Source of the DNA: Minisyncoccota bacterium
GTDB taxonomy: Bacteria > Patescibacteriota > Microgenomatia > PFEM01 > JAFGMK01
Length of the DNA: 48,356 nucleotides
Direction of reading: 5' to 3'
Assembly: GCA_016927565.1 (NCBI GenBank)
Contig: JAFGMK010000023.1
Coordinates: 1-48,356 of the forward strand
The position numbers and the translations under genes are program-made. The notes under the pieces were generated by a model that had not been told where the DNA came from, did not search any database, and saw only the letters and a list, made by a program, of their open reading frames with translations. Of this stretch, positions 8,292-16,743 are shown piece after piece. Numbering within the stretch: position 1 is the first letter of the stretch; the number at the start of each line of letters is the position of its first letter.

Positions 8292-8320
8292 TTGACATTT
8301 TTTAGCAGTCGTGATAGATT
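8292..8320 (+). promoter_or_regulatory. Promoter of the hrcA-grpE-dnaK operon
   Basis: TTGACA (8292-8297) and TAGATT (8315-8320) are spaced by 17 bases. The promoter is overlapped by the CIRCE-like operator at 8302-8328, so HrcA binding would block it. A strong Shine-Dalgarno sequence AAAGGAGG ends at 8340, five bases before the hrcA ATG. Confidence 0.75.
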
Positions 8321-8328
8321 ACTGCTAG
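8302..8328. promoter_or_regulatory. CIRCE-like HrcA operator
   Basis: TTAGCAGTC, nine bases, then TACTGCTAG. The geometry (9-9-9) and the outer bases match the CIRCE element (TTAGCACTC-N9-GAGTGCTAA). The change of C to G at position 6 is mirrored by G to C in the other arm, which preserves the dyad. The outermost position pairs (T with G, C with T) are imperfect. It lies directly on the promoter of hrcA, the gene of its own repressor, so autoregulation of the heat-shock operon is expected. Confidence 0.75.
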
Positions 8329-8345
8329 CTTAAAAGGAGGTAAAA

Positions 8346-9074
8346 ATGGCCGAATTAACTGATCGACAGAGAATAATTTTGAAATCTATTGTCGAGGAAT
8401 ATGTGGCTACGGCTGAGCCTGTAGGCAGCGAATCTCTGGAGAAAAAGTATTCTTTTGGCATTTCGCCGGCGACAGTCCGTCATGAGATGGTTGAGTTAAC
8501 CAGGGAAGGTTATCTTAAACAGCCTCACACTTCGGCCGGTCGAGTGCCGACGCCGGCCGGTTTGAAGCTTTACATTGACCAGCTGATGGAAGAAAGGAAG
8601 ATGTCGGTTACCGAGGAGGTGACCGCCAAGGAAAAAATTTGGGACTGGCGGCATGATTTTTCCCGGTTGGTTCGGGAGGCGACTAAGTCGCTGGCGTCTC
8701 AAACCGGCTATTTAGCGGTTTCGGCAACGGGGGAGGGTGATGTTTATCACGCCGGCCATTCTTATATCCTAGATCTGCCTGAATTTTTTGATATTGATGT
8801 GACTAAAACTGTTTTGGGGATGCTGGATCAAATTGAGATTTTGCGTTCTTTATTTGCCAAGTCCTATTCCGACGATCCGATTAAAGTCCTTTTGGGAGAA
8901 GATCTGGGTTATGAATATCTAGAGCCTTGCGGGTTGGTTTTTACAAAATTTGAGACTCCTCGTCATAAAGGCTCCCTCGGAATTCTTGGTCCCAATCGGT
9001 TTGACTTTGCCCGAGTAATTCCGATTGTCAGATATCACGGTGAATTGATTAGCGAAATTTTAAAAGATTGGTAA
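8346..9074 (+). CDS. hrcA: Heat-inducible transcription repressor HrcA
   Basis: This 242-residue protein has an N-terminal winged helix (residues 1-75; RQRIILKSIVEEYVATAEPVGS and ISPATVRHEMVELTREGYLKQPHTSAGRVPT are classic HrcA sequence), followed by a GAF-like dimerisation domain. HrcA binds CIRCE and represses chaperone genes until heat stress. At 242 residues it is clearly shorter than the usual ~340, with the loss in the central/C-terminal part. It has a very good ribosome-binding site. It is followed by grpE, whose ATG lies 14 bases after the hrcA stop, and then dnaK. Confidence 0.92.
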   Translation: MAELTDRQRIILKSIVEEYVATAEPVGSESLEKKYSFGISPATVRHEMVELTREGYLKQPHTSAGRVPTPAGLKLYIDQLMEERKMSVTEEVTAKEKIWDWRHDFSRLVREATKSLASQTGYLAVSATGEGDVYHAGHSYILDLPEFFDIDVTKTVLGMLDQIEILRSLFAKSYSDDPIKVLLGEDLGYEYLEPCGLVFTKFETPRHKGSLGILGPNRFDFARVIPIVRYHGELISEILKDW

Positions 9075-9088
9075 GACTTGGAGGGCAA

Positions 9089-9535
9089 ATGGCTTCCAGG
9101 ATTAAAGATTTTAAAAAAAACAGACAAAAATTGGCCGATTTGGAAGAAAAGCTAAAGCGGGCTTTGGCAGATTATGACAATCTGGAGAAAAGAATCCTCG
9201 GTCAGAGAGAAGCTTTGAGCAATTTGGCTAAGATTGAAATTTTAGATAAGTTCATTGCCGTTCTGGATGATCTGGAAAGGGCCGAAAAACATTTGAGAAA
9301 TAAGGGGCTATCGATGGCAGTTAGTCAGTTTCGGGCGGTGCTTACCAGCGAAGGAGTAAGAGAAGTGAAAGCTAAAGGAGAGATTTTTGATCCGGAAACA
9401 ATGGATTGCGTTGGGATGGTTGAGGGAGAAAAAAACCTTGTAATTAACCCGGTTCAAAAGGGATACCTTTTGAATGGCCGGGTAATCCGGCCGGCCAAGG
9501 TTGAGGTTGGACAGGGAAAAAAAATGATCAGCTGA
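9089..9535 (+). CDS. grpE: Nucleotide exchange factor GrpE
   Basis: This 148-residue protein has an N-terminal long coiled coil (residues 5-45, ADYDNLEKRI is the GrpE-type motif), a four-helix region with ILDKFIAVLDDLERA (about 55-70), and a C-terminal beta domain ending ...VQKGYLLNGRVIRPAKVEVG (typical GrpE GY.L.grvlRpa.V.V). GrpE releases ADP from DnaK. I chose the ATG at 9089 over an upstream TTG (9068) because GGAGGG lies at 9080-9085 and the longer form would overlap hrcA without any ribosome-binding site. It is the second gene of the heat-shock operon. Confidence 0.9.
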   Translation: MASRIKDFKKNRQKLADLEEKLKRALADYDNLEKRILGQREALSNLAKIEILDKFIAVLDDLERAEKHLRNKGLSMAVSQFRAVLTSEGVREVKAKGEIFDPETMDCVGMVEGEKNLVINPVQKGYLLNGRVIRPAKVEVGQGKKMIS

Positions 9536-9577
9536 GCGGTTTTATCTAATAGCTAATAAATAACAAAAGGAGCATCT

Positions 9578-11512
9578 ATGTCTAAAATAATCGGCATTGA
9601 TTTAGGAACAACTAATTCTTGCGTAGCGGTGATGGAGGGCGGCAAGCCTAAAGTAATCCCCACTGCTGAAGGAGAAAATCTGATTCCTTCTGTAGTTGAA
9701 CCGGTTAAGAAACTGGTTGGCCGGGTAGCCAAACGGCAGCAGATTCTAAATCCGGATAATACAGTTTATTCAATCAAACGGTTAATGGGGCGCAAGATTG
9801 ATGACCCGATGGTAAAAAAAGCCCAGGAAATGGTGTCTTACGAGATTGTAAAAGGTAAAGAGGAGATGGCTGTGGCTTTAATTGGAGGGAAAGAGTACAC
9901 TCCTCAGGAAATTTCTGCCAGGATTCTTCAAAAGGCTAAAAGCGATGCTGAGGCTTATTTGGGTGAAAAGGTTGAGCAGGCAGTGATAACCGTTCCGGCT
10001 TATTTTGATGATGCTCAGCGCCAGGCAACCAAGCAGGCGGGTGAGATTGCCGGACTTAAGGTCGAGCGGATAATTAACGAACCAACCGCCGCTTCTTTGG
10101 CGTATGGATTAGACAAAAAGAAAAACGAAACCGTGGCTGTCTATGATCTTGGCGGGGGAACTTTTGATGTTTCCGTTCTTGAGATTGGAGATGGCGTTTT
10201 CGAGGTTAAAGCAACCAACGGCGATACTTTTTTGGGTGGCGATGACTTTGACCAGGAAATAATCAATTTTATTGCTCAGGAATTTAAAAAGGAACAGGGG
10301 ATCGATTTAAAGAAAGACAAGCAGGCGCTCCAGCGGATCAGAGATGCGGCTGAGAAGGCCAAAATTGAACTTTCTTCAGCGACGGAGACGGAGATTAACC
10401 AGCCTTTTATTACCCAGGGCAAGGATGGCAATCCCCTTCATCTGACGATGAAGCTGACCCGAGCCAAGCTTGAGGAGTTGGTTGACGAGCTGATCCAACA
10501 GACTATGAAGCCGGTTAAGGAGTGTTTGAAAGATGCTAAAATCGGGCCTTCAGATATTGATGAGGTAGTTTTGGTCGGCGGTCAAACCAGAATGCCGAAA
10601 ATACAGGCATTGGTTAAAGAATACTTCGGGAAAGAACCCAATAAATCAGTCAACCCTGATGAGGTGGTGGCTATCGGAGCTGCCGTCCAGGGCGGGGTTT
10701 TAGCCGGAGAAGTGTCTGATATCCTCCTGTTGGATGTGACTCCCCTCACTTTGGGAGTAGAAACCCTGGGCGGGGTCAGAACTCCTTTAATTGAGCGCAA
10801 TTCTACTGTTCCCACTTCCAAGTCTCAGATTTTCTCGACTGCCTCCGATAGTCAGTCCCAGGTTGAGATTAACGTTTTGCAGGGTGAGCGACCGATGGCG
10901 GTGGACAATAAATCTCTGGGCCGATTTATTTTGGATGGGATTCCGCCCGCACCTCGGGGAATTCCTCAGATCGAGGTTGCCTTTGACATTGATTCCAATG
11001 GAATTCTTAATGTCTCGGCTAAGGATAAGGCAACAAACAAAGAGCAGAAGATCACCATCAAAAACGCGACCCATCTGACCGAAGAGGAAGTTGAACAGAT
11101 GAAAAAAGAGGCGGAAAAGCACGCTGAAGAAGACAAAACCAAAAAAGAAATGGCCGATGCCCGGAATCAGGCGGATGCGCTGATGATTAGTGCTGAGAAA
11201 ACTTTAAAAGAAGGCGGAGATAAAGTTAAAAAAGAGGACAAAGAGAAAATCGAGGCAGAAATTAAAAAAGTTAAGGAAATTCTCAGCAAGGACGAGGTTA
11301 AAAAAGAAGAAATCGAGAAAGCGGCTAATAATCTTTCAGAAGAACTGCAAAAAGTCGGCGCGGCAATGTATGCGGCTCAACAATCTGATCAGCCGGCCGG
11401 TGATCAGCCTCAGAATACCGCTGCCGATAAAAACTCTGGCGAAACGGCAACGGAAAAAGAGAAGGCCGGCGAGGATAAAAGCAAAGCCGAGGAGGGTGAA
11501 GTAGTCGAGTAA
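9578..11512 (+). CDS. dnaK: Chaperone DnaK (Hsp70)
   Basis: This 644-residue protein is a full-length Hsp70. The nucleotide-binding domain (1-385) opens with [19 protein letters not shown] and contains [31 protein letters not shown] and [10 protein letters not shown]. The linker [16 protein letters not shown] is followed by the substrate-binding beta domain and a helical lid. The last ~60 residues are a charged, disordered tail ending EEGEVVE. It works with the GrpE and DnaJ encoded on either side. AAAGGAGC precedes the start. No CIRCE lies directly in front of dnaK, so its control probably comes from the hrcA promoter. Confidence 0.97.
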   Translation: MSKIIGIDLGTTNSCVAVMEGGKPKVIPTAEGENLIPSVVEPVKKLVGRVAKRQQILNPDNTVYSIKRLMGRKIDDPMVKKAQEMVSYEIVKGKEEMAVALIGGKEYTPQEISARILQKAKSDAEAYLGEKVEQAVITVPAYFDDAQRQATKQAGEIAGLKVERIINEPTAASLAYGLDKKKNETVAVYDLGGGTFDVSVLEIGDGVFEVKATNGDTFLGGDDFDQEIINFIAQEFKKEQGIDLKKDKQALQRIRDAAEKAKIELSSATETEINQPFITQGKDGNPLHLTMKLTRAKLEELVDELIQQTMKPVKECLKDAKIGPSDIDEVVLVGGQTRMPKIQALVKEYFGKEPNKSVNPDEVVAIGAAVQGGVLAGEVSDILLLDVTPLTLGVETLGGVRTPLIERNSTVPTSKSQIFSTASDSQSQVEINVLQGERPMAVDNKSLGRFILDGIPPAPRGIPQIEVAFDIDSNGILNVSAKDKATNKEQKITIKNATHLTEEEVEQMKKEAEKHAEEDKTKKEMADARNQADALMISAEKTLKEGGDKVKKEDKEKIEAEIKKVKEILSKDEVKKEEIEKAANNLSEELQKVGAAMYAAQQSDQPAGDQPQNTAADKNSGETATEKEKAGEDKSKAEEGEVVE

Positions 11513-11540
11513 AAAAAGAACGATGGCAAAAGGAATGGTT

Positions 11541-11951
11541 ATGACTAAAACCAAAACCCGGGTTCAATTGCTGGTTTTAGCCGATTATGCTTCGATTTCT
11601 AAAAACGGCAAATTAAGCATTAATGGCATTTTCGATCAAATTTTTAGCCGGAAGTTTCCCTCAAAGTTTCTTCGGATGTTCCTGGTGGCAGTTGTTGAGG
11701 GAGAGCCGGATGAGACCCGTGATATTGATTTGAGAATTATCAGTCCGGAGAAAAAAGATATTCTTTCGCCAAAGAAGCAAAAGGTGAGGTTCGGTGATAA
11801 TGGCAGAACAAACATTATTGCTGATATCGCCAACCTGCCCTTACCGGTGGCGGGTATTTATCAAATTAAGATTCTGGAAGGAATAAGAGAATTAGCCTCG
11901 ACCTCGCTTCGAGTAATTAAGGTTGAGAATAATTCCGGCATCAGGCATTAG
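11541..11951 (+). CDS. Conserved small protein resembling DUF6941, between dnaK and dnaJ
   Basis: This protein of about 136 residues has the pattern VQLLVLADYASISKNGKLSINGIFDQI, then FLRMFLVAVVEGEPDE and a C-terminal beta strand set. From memory it resembles the DUF6941 family of small beta proteins of unknown function, but I could not check this. I prefer the ATG at 11541 because AAAAGGA lies 7 bases upstream. An in-frame ATG at 11523 would add six residues but has no ribosome-binding site. It sits inside the heat-shock operon (28 bases after dnaK), which suggests co-expression with chaperones. No catalytic motif is visible. Confidence 0.65.
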   Translation: MTKTKTRVQLLVLADYASISKNGKLSINGIFDQIFSRKFPSKFLRMFLVAVVEGEPDETRDIDLRIISPEKKDILSPKKQKVRFGDNGRTNIIADIANLPLPVAGIYQIKILEGIRELASTSLRVIKVENNSGIRH

Positions 11952-11970
11952 TTTTTTTCAGGAGCGCAAA

Positions 11971-12017
11971 CACCCCGGGGGCGGCTGCCTGTTTTACCCT
12001 TGGGGTGAAGGTGTTTT
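11971..12017 (+). repeat. Palindrome cluster in the dnaJ leader (CACC...GGTG type, cluster 3)
   Basis: Two CACCCC/GGGGTG-type palindromes are centred at 11977 and 12001 (24 bases apart), followed by another GGTG half. As RNA, 11971-11981 can pair with 11997-12007 in an 11-bp helix with two G-U pairs and a 15-base loop. The cluster ends 5 bases before the dnaJ ATG at 12023. Similar clusters precede tsaD (45364-45429) and a sortase gene (46590-46658). Confidence 0.55.
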
Positions 12018-12022
12018 AAAGT

Positions 12023-12913
12023 ATGACAACTAGCCGTGATTATTATGATATTTTAGAGGTCCAAAAAGAGGCTTCTGAAGCCGAGATTAAAAAAGCCTAT
12101 CGCCGGCTGGCTTTAAAATGGCATCCGGATAAAAATAAATCGGCTGAAGCGGAAGCTAGATTTAAGGAAATCAATGAGGCTTACGAAGTCCTATCAGACG
12201 CTAAAAAAAGGGAGGCTTACGATCAATTCGGCCATGCGGCTTTTGACCCGCGCCAAGGTGGTTTTGGTGCCGCTGCCAGCGGAGCTAATCCCTTTGCCCG
12301 AACTTACCGGAGTGGTCCTTTTACCTATACTTACACTTCCGGTGGTGGTCAGGGGGCAGATTTTGAAGATATGTTCGGAGGATTTTCTGACCCGTTTGAA
12401 ATTTTCCGGTCATTTTTCGGCGGCGCCTCACCTTTCGGTTCCCAGCAGCGGCTTCCTCGCTATCCTTTAAGGCTGACTTTTTTAGAAGCGGCTAATGGTT
12501 GCGAAAAAGAAATTGATTTTCAGGGTAAAAAAAGAAAAATCAAAGTTCCGGCCGGAGTTGACGATGGTACCAGAATCCGCTTTGAAAATTTTTATATTTC
12601 GATTGATATTGCTCCCGACAAAATTTTTAAACGAGATGGAGTTGATGTTTTCGTGGAGCGGGAGATTTCTCTGGTGCCGGCTATTTTGGGGGGGACAATT
12701 CAGGTGCCGACTATCGATGATCCGGTGAAGTTAAAAATCCGGCCGGGAACCCAGTCGGGAACCTTGGTTCGTTTGCGTAATCGGGGCATTCCCTCCCTTC
12801 ACGGTCGGGGCCGGGGCGACCAATATCTCCGATTGACGGTTAAAATTCCCGAAAGGCTTTCCCGCCGGCAAAGAAAACTGATTGAGGAATTTGAAAAAGC
12901 CTCTAAAGCCTAA
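12023..12913 (+). CDS. dnaJ: DnaJ-family co-chaperone without zinc finger (type II/CbpA-like)
   Basis: This 296-residue protein has a J domain (residues 5-70, with the HPD motif in LKWHPDKNK), a Gly/Phe-rich region (about 75-140), and two C-terminal beta-barrel substrate domains (about 150-290). The CxxCxGxG zinc-binding repeats of classical DnaJ are absent, so it is a type II Hsp40. It stimulates DnaK ATPase and delivers substrates. It is the last gene of the hrcA-grpE-dnaK cluster, separated from the previous gene by a 71-base leader that contains unusual palindromes. Confidence 0.92.
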   Translation: MTTSRDYYDILEVQKEASEAEIKKAYRRLALKWHPDKNKSAEAEARFKEINEAYEVLSDAKKREAYDQFGHAAFDPRQGGFGAAASGANPFARTYRSGPFTYTYTSGGGQGADFEDMFGGFSDPFEIFRSFFGGASPFGSQQRLPRYPLRLTFLEAANGCEKEIDFQGKKRKIKVPAGVDDGTRIRFENFYISIDIAPDKIFKRDGVDVFVEREISLVPAILGGTIQVPTIDDPVKLKIRPGTQSGTLVRLRNRGIPSLHGRGRGDQYLRLTVKIPERLSRRQRKLIEEFEKASKA

Positions 12914-13016
12914 AAAAATAAATGAAACCGTTCTTGAGTATCAAAAAGCCGTTCCCGATTAATCAGCTTGAGCGAATCTTAGTGTGTGATGAAATAAAAC
13001 CCGAAGCAAGACGAAA

Positions 13017-13784
13017 ATGAAAAAAAGAACCTTTTTGTTTATAGGATTGATCTTGTTAGCTCTGGCAGGGGGCGGGTTTTATCTTTTAAAAAGCCGCTTT
13101 TTAGGTGGCGGAGATTTTCCAGAACCGGAGCTGGCTGTTTCCCTAACCGGAGAAACGGCTGGGGAAGAAATTAGTCAGAACAAATGTGACGGATCGGCCG
13201 GTTTTGTATGGTGTGATTCAGCCCAAAAATGCTATAAGCAGGGAGAAGAGTTTTGTGAAGATAAAAGCCTTACCAGCGGCTGGCCGATTTTTCAAAACCA
13301 AAAATATGGTTATGTTTTTAAACATCCGGCCGATTGTTTTTTGGGGCCGCGGCCTGATTATTGTCTCCAGAAGCCGCCCGAAGAAAGACTGCTTGACTGT
13401 CTTTGTTTCTTGAATAATCAGGATCCGAATCGGATTTTTCTACAAACTCTGACCGGGCCAAAGAATAATTTAACCAACGCCAATTTTTCGATTATTCATT
13501 TGGATATCAAGGAATATAATCCTCCGGCCGGAACCGAATTGGCAGTTTGGTTAAAGAAAAATCTCCCCCAGCTTGAAAATATTCCCGACCAGCCCAATCT
13601 GATGGTTGCCGGCCTGCCGGCGGTTCGAGTTTATACTCCGGCAGCGGGAACAGCTTTATCCCAGGAAGATATCTTTCTGATCAAAGGCGATAAACTTTTC
13701 CAGTTTTATCTTTTAAATGTTGATGCCATTCAGAATAAAGAACTTTATTACCAGCTTTTGGCAACTTTCAAATTTTCCTCTTAA
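13017..13784 (+). CDS. Secreted or membrane-anchored Cys-rich protein, unknown function
   Basis: This 255-residue protein has an N-terminal signal-anchor (residues 4-24), a short Cys-rich module (about 57-82, CDGSAGFVWCDSAQKCYKQ then GEEFC), and a C-terminal alpha/beta region (about 90-253) with LQTLTGPKNN, VAGLPAVRVYTPAAG and FYLLNVD patterns. The Cys-rich piece resembles short GfvWC..aqKCyk.xxexC modules that, from memory, occur in exported proteins of CPR bacteria. Further cysteines (about 107, 116, 128, 130) suggest disulfides outside the cell. The 3' end overlaps the convergent acyltransferase-like gene by 17 bases. There is no assigned function. Confidence 0.65.
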   Translation: MKKRTFLFIGLILLALAGGGFYLLKSRFLGGGDFPEPELAVSLTGETAGEEISQNKCDGSAGFVWCDSAQKCYKQGEEFCEDKSLTSGWPIFQNQKYGYVFKHPADCFLGPRPDYCLQKPPEERLLDCLCFLNNQDPNRIFLQTLTGPKNNLTNANFSIIHLDIKEYNPPAGTELAVWLKKNLPQLENIPDQPNLMVAGLPAVRVYTPAAGTALSQEDIFLIKGDKLFQFYLLNVDAIQNKELYYQLLATFKFSS

Positions 13785-14868
13785 ATTTTATTATTCCTTT
13801 TAGCCCCGCTATCATTTTCCCCAATAAAGTAAAAATAACTACTGCCGAAACCGGCGCCCAGGGGCCAAATTTGACTTCTTTTAAAAAATATTGGCGTACC
13901 CCCCACCCCAGGAGAAAATGGCAAAAATAAATGGCGAGGGCCGACTGTCCTAAGGCGGCAACTTTTTTGGCTAGTTTAATTTCTTGGAGTTTTTCCTCTC
14001 GGATAGCCAGCCAGGTCAGGCAGGCAGTGATTAAAAGAGTGTTAAAAACAACCAAAAACAGGTGAGGTTGCCAGAAACCGCTAATTACATACCGGGCTTT
14101 AAAGATAAAAAAAGGCCTAAAATCAAAAGCTGATAAGAGAGAAATCAAACCAATCAGGGAAAACCAAAAAAGTTTTCTCAGATTTTGGGCAAAATTTTTT
14201 TTGAACTGATAAAAGAAGATTTCGGCTGTTAAAAAACCGCTAAAGAAATAAAATGAGTGTGGCAGCCAAGGGAAGATATAGGTATTGATGCCGGGTAATT
14301 GAACGTTCTTTGTTCGCCAGATGAGATCCAATAGAAGAATTGAGCAACTTAAAAAAGCCACTAAACCAATTCGGAGTCCCGGCTGAAGATAAAAAAACAG
14401 CGAGCTCAAAATGAGAGATTGGCCAATTAAAGCTAAGATCCCGGGGGTAAGCCAAGCCTCCGGCCGGGTAAGCTGAAATTCAAAGAAAAAAAGCAAATAG
14501 GCCAGAAAAATCAGCCAAGCCCCCCGCCGCCATTTTTTTAACAACCAACCTTTTTTTCCCTTTTCCCGAAACTGGTAGAAAGAAATTACTAAGGAAAAGC
14601 CAGCCAAGAATAAAAAAAGACCGGAAGAAAGTGAAGTAACTCCTAAGATTTTATCGGCTAAGTTAGTAAAAAATTTTTGCCAGTCATTTTGACTTTTAAA
14701 ATTATAAAAAAGTTTTAAGGCGTGATCCCAAAACATCAAAAAAATTGCTCCGAATCGCAGCAGGTCAATAAAAAGAAATCTCTTCTTTTTTGAAACAGAC
14801 CGTCTTTGAGGCGGGCAGATACCGTTCTTAGGGGTAGAAGAAACCTGAATTGTTGCCTTCTCGATCAT
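13768..14868 (-). CDS. Multi-pass membrane protein of the DUF1624/HGSNAT acyltransferase type
   Basis: This 366-residue protein has about ten transmembrane helices. After a short Ser/Lys-rich N-terminus comes RFLFIDLLRFGAIFLMFWDH, the signature of the heparan-alpha-glucosaminide N-acetyltransferase-like (DUF1624) family (R...iD..R..ai.lMi..H, with His as the proposed catalytic residue). The C-terminal part has a GQSALAIYFCHFLLG stretch typical of these and of related acyltransferase-3 proteins. The likely role is moving an acyl group across the membrane onto an envelope sugar; the substrate is unknown. It is convergent with the 13017-13784 gene and stands alone. Confidence 0.75.
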   Translation of the reverse strand: MIEKATIQVSSTPKNGICPPQRRSVSKKKRFLFIDLLRFGAIFLMFWDHALKLFYNFKSQNDWQKFFTNLADKILGVTSLSSGLFLFLAGFSLVISFYQFREKGKKGWLLKKWRRGAWLIFLAYLLFFFEFQLTRPEAWLTPGILALIGQSLILSSLFFYLQPGLRIGLVAFLSCSILLLDLIWRTKNVQLPGINTYIFPWLPHSFYFFSGFLTAEIFFYQFKKNFAQNLRKLFWFSLIGLISLLSAFDFRPFFIFKARYVISGFWQPHLFLVVFNTLLITACLTWLAIREEKLQEIKLAKKVAALGQSALAIYFCHFLLGWGVRQYFLKEVKFGPWAPVSAVVIFTLLGKMIAGLKGIIKFKRKI

Positions 14869-14922
14869 CGCTTTATTTTACAACATTGAACCTGCATAAT
14901 TTAAACCGAGCCGATATATGAT

Positions 14923-15124
14923 ATGCAGAAGGAATTTCTAAAACTATCAGCAAAAAAGATTTTTTTCTCTGATTCTGGCTGGTTTAGTTCTTTTCTTAGG
15001 ATATTTTCTTAATTTCAACCTCAATTTAACTCCGAAGTTTATTAGGAACAATTTTCTGTTTGAATTAATTATGATATTTGGGGTTTTATTTTTTTCTTGC
15101 CGTTATGAAAGGGATAAAGATTAA
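14923..15124 (+). pseudogene. Small two-helix membrane protein broken by a +1 homopolymer frameshift
   Basis: From the ATG at 14923 the frame reads MQKEFLKLSAKKIFF and stops early. Removing a single T from the run of seven T at 14960-14966 joins it to a downstream frame (KIFSLILAGLVLFLGYFLN ... FELIMIFGVLFFSCRYERDKD) ending at the TAA at 15122-15124. The joined product would be 66 residues with two transmembrane helices and a charged tail. Membrane-protein character on both sides of the break argues that this was one gene. It could be a true pseudogene, a phase-variable gene or a sequencing error. The family is not recognised. Confidence 0.5.
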
Positions 15125-15148
15125 GCTAAAAACAATAAATAAATTGAT

Positions 15149-15171
15149 AAAAGAAGCGGCCTTCTTTTTTT
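15149..15171 (+). terminator. Intrinsic terminator after the broken small gene
   Basis: AAAAGAAG (15149-15156) pairs with CTTCTTTT (15161-15168) across a CGGC loop, continuing into a T run to 15171. The A-run on the left makes it potentially bidirectional. It lies 25 bases after the end of the frameshifted small gene. Confidence 0.65.
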
Positions 15172-15430
15172 AAACCATCTTAACCAACCCCGGACAGCCT
15201 GCTCTTTGTGAGAGAAGTTCTGGACAATAAAGTGGGCTGATGATCCCCGATGTTAAGAAGAACTGCTAGGGCCCTGTCCCGAACCAGAGGACTGGAACCA
15301 TGCCGGACGCCATCTCTCTAAAAGAATCCTTTCTTCTGCTGATACTTGGACAGGTGGCAGCACGCCAATATTATGCGAAAAAATTCACCAAATTTGTTTT
15401 TCGGGTACTATATTTTACCCGAAAAGGCGA
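15172..15430. other. Non-coding stretch with hairpin potential; possible unknown RNA
   Basis: No convincing reading frame is present on either strand. Complementary segments include CGGACAG near 15190 with CTGTCCCG near 15279, AGTTCT with AGAACT near 15215-15265, CCAG/CTGG near 15290, and a perfect 10-bp hairpin TTTTCGGGTA/TACCCGAAAA around 15398-15425. I compared it by eye with SRP RNA, RNase P RNA, tmRNA, 6S RNA and common riboswitches and saw none of their conserved cores. It lies between a terminator and the nusA promoter. It could be a structured RNA or simply spacer. Confidence 0.3.
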
Positions 15431-15459
15431 TTGACGATTCCTTTCCGAGGTGATAGAAT
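15431..15459 (+). promoter_or_regulatory. Sigma-70-type promoter of the nusA-infB operon
   Basis: TTGACG (15431-15436) and TAGAAT (15454-15459) are separated by 17 bases. Transcription would start near 15466, giving a leader of about 64 bases before nusA. The leader holds the hairpin at 15487-15505. Confidence 0.75.
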
Positions 15460-15486
15460 CGGTCCAAGGTTAGGAAGAGATAAGAC

Positions 15487-15505
15487 AAGGTGGGCCACCC
15501 ACCTT
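15487..15505 (+). promoter_or_regulatory. Hairpin in the nusA leader
   Basis: AAGGTGGG (15487-15494) and CCCACCTT (15498-15505) form a perfect 8-bp stem with a 3-base loop, followed by ATTTA. It lies between the predicted transcription start and the nusA ATG at 15530. With only a weak U-tract it may be a leaky attenuator or a stability or pausing hairpin. Feedback control of nusA by its own product is a possibility but is only inferred. Confidence 0.5.
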
Positions 15506-15529
15506 ATTTAGTATATAGGTTAGAAGAAT

Positions 15530-16711
15530 ATGGTTATTTTAAAAGCGCGAACCGAATTTGCTCTGGCTCTAAATCAGGTTTGTCATGAACGAGGGATTGA
15601 ACCTGAGGTCGTGCTTGAGAGCATTAAAGAAGCAGTTTTAGCCGCTTTTAGAAAAGACTTCGGTCTTAGCGAAGAGCAGGAATATGCGGTTGAAATCAAC
15701 CCGGAAACAGGCGAAACTAAGATTTTTTCTCAGCCTGAGACCAAAAAAGGCAAAAAAAAAGAAGTTACTCCTCCCGGTTTTGGCCGGATAGCGGCCCAGG
15801 TTGCCAAGCAGGTGATTTTACAAAAAATCAGAGAAGCGGAAAAAGACGTTATTTTAACCGAATACGGCAAGCGGGTTGGAACTCTGGTTAACGGAATGGT
15901 TTTAAGGTTTGACGGAGCGAATGTTATCTTGGATATTGGCAAAACTGAGGGTCTAATGCCGCCCGAAGAGCAGGTTAGAACCGAACATTATCGTTTTAAC
16001 CAACGACTGACTTTGCTTGTAAAAGACATCAGGGAGACGGTTAAAGGTCGGCGAGTAATTGTTTCCCGAAGTGATGCCGGCTTGATTGAGGGTCTTTTTA
16101 GAAGAGAAGTCCCTGAGGTGGCTTCGGGGGCGGTTGAAATTAAAGCGATTGCTCGCGAGGCGGGAGCCAGAAGCAAGGTGGCCGTTGTTTCGACTCAGCC
16201 GGGAGTAGATCCGGTCGGTTCTTGTGTCGGCCAAAAAGGGGTTCGGGTTCAAGCGGTGATTGGCGAGTTGGAGGGAGAAAAAATTGACATTGTTCCTTAT
16301 AGTGAAGACTTGGGAAAGTTGATTGTTTCGGCGCTGGCTCCGGCGGAAAACATCAAGCTGACTTTGGATAGCAAGAAGAAGCAGGCAGTGGTTGAAGTGC
16401 CGGATGATCAACTCTCTCTGGCGATCGGCAAGGAAGGCCAAAATGTCCGGTTGGCTGCTAAATTAACCGGTTTAAAAATTGATATTAAAGGAGCCAAATC
16501 AACTGCGGCTGGACAGAAGAAAACTGACGAGCCGGCCAAACCATCTGAATTGGGAAAGTTCGACTTTTCTTCAAGAGTAGTTAAGGCATTAGAAAAGGCT
16601 GGAATTAAGACCGAAGCTGATTTAAGGGAAAAGAACCGGAAAGATTTGACAGCCGTTAAAGGCATCGGCCCGAGGGCTTTGGAAGCAATTGAAAAATCTT
16701 TGAATAATTAG
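15530..16711 (+). CDS. nusA: Transcription termination/antitermination factor NusA
   Basis: This 393-residue protein has an N-terminal RNA polymerase-binding domain (about 1-115), an S1 domain (about 120-190, VGTLVNGMVLRFDGANVILDIGKTEGLMP), two KH domains (about 200-330; DPVGSCVGQKGVRVQAVIGELEGEKIDIV and LSLAIGKEGQNVRLAAKLTGLKIDIK are characteristic), and a C-terminal helix-hairpin-helix (about 345-393, LTAVKGIGPRALEAIEK). NusA binds the nascent RNA and modulates pausing and termination. It is the first gene of an operon with infB, as in most bacteria. rimP, which usually precedes nusA, is not here. Confidence 0.96.
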   Translation: MVILKARTEFALALNQVCHERGIEPEVVLESIKEAVLAAFRKDFGLSEEQEYAVEINPETGETKIFSQPETKKGKKKEVTPPGFGRIAAQVAKQVILQKIREAEKDVILTEYGKRVGTLVNGMVLRFDGANVILDIGKTEGLMPPEEQVRTEHYRFNQRLTLLVKDIRETVKGRRVIVSRSDAGLIEGLFRREVPEVASGAVEIKAIAREAGARSKVAVVSTQPGVDPVGSCVGQKGVRVQAVIGELEGEKIDIVPYSEDLGKLIVSALAPAENIKLTLDSKKKQAVVEVPDDQLSLAIGKEGQNVRLAAKLTGLKIDIKGAKSTAAGQKKTDEPAKPSELGKFDFSSRVVKALEKAGIKTEADLREKNRKDLTAVKGIGPRALEAIEKSLNN

Positions 16712-16743
16712 TTCTAGCCCTTTCCAGGTTATGGATTTCTTAA

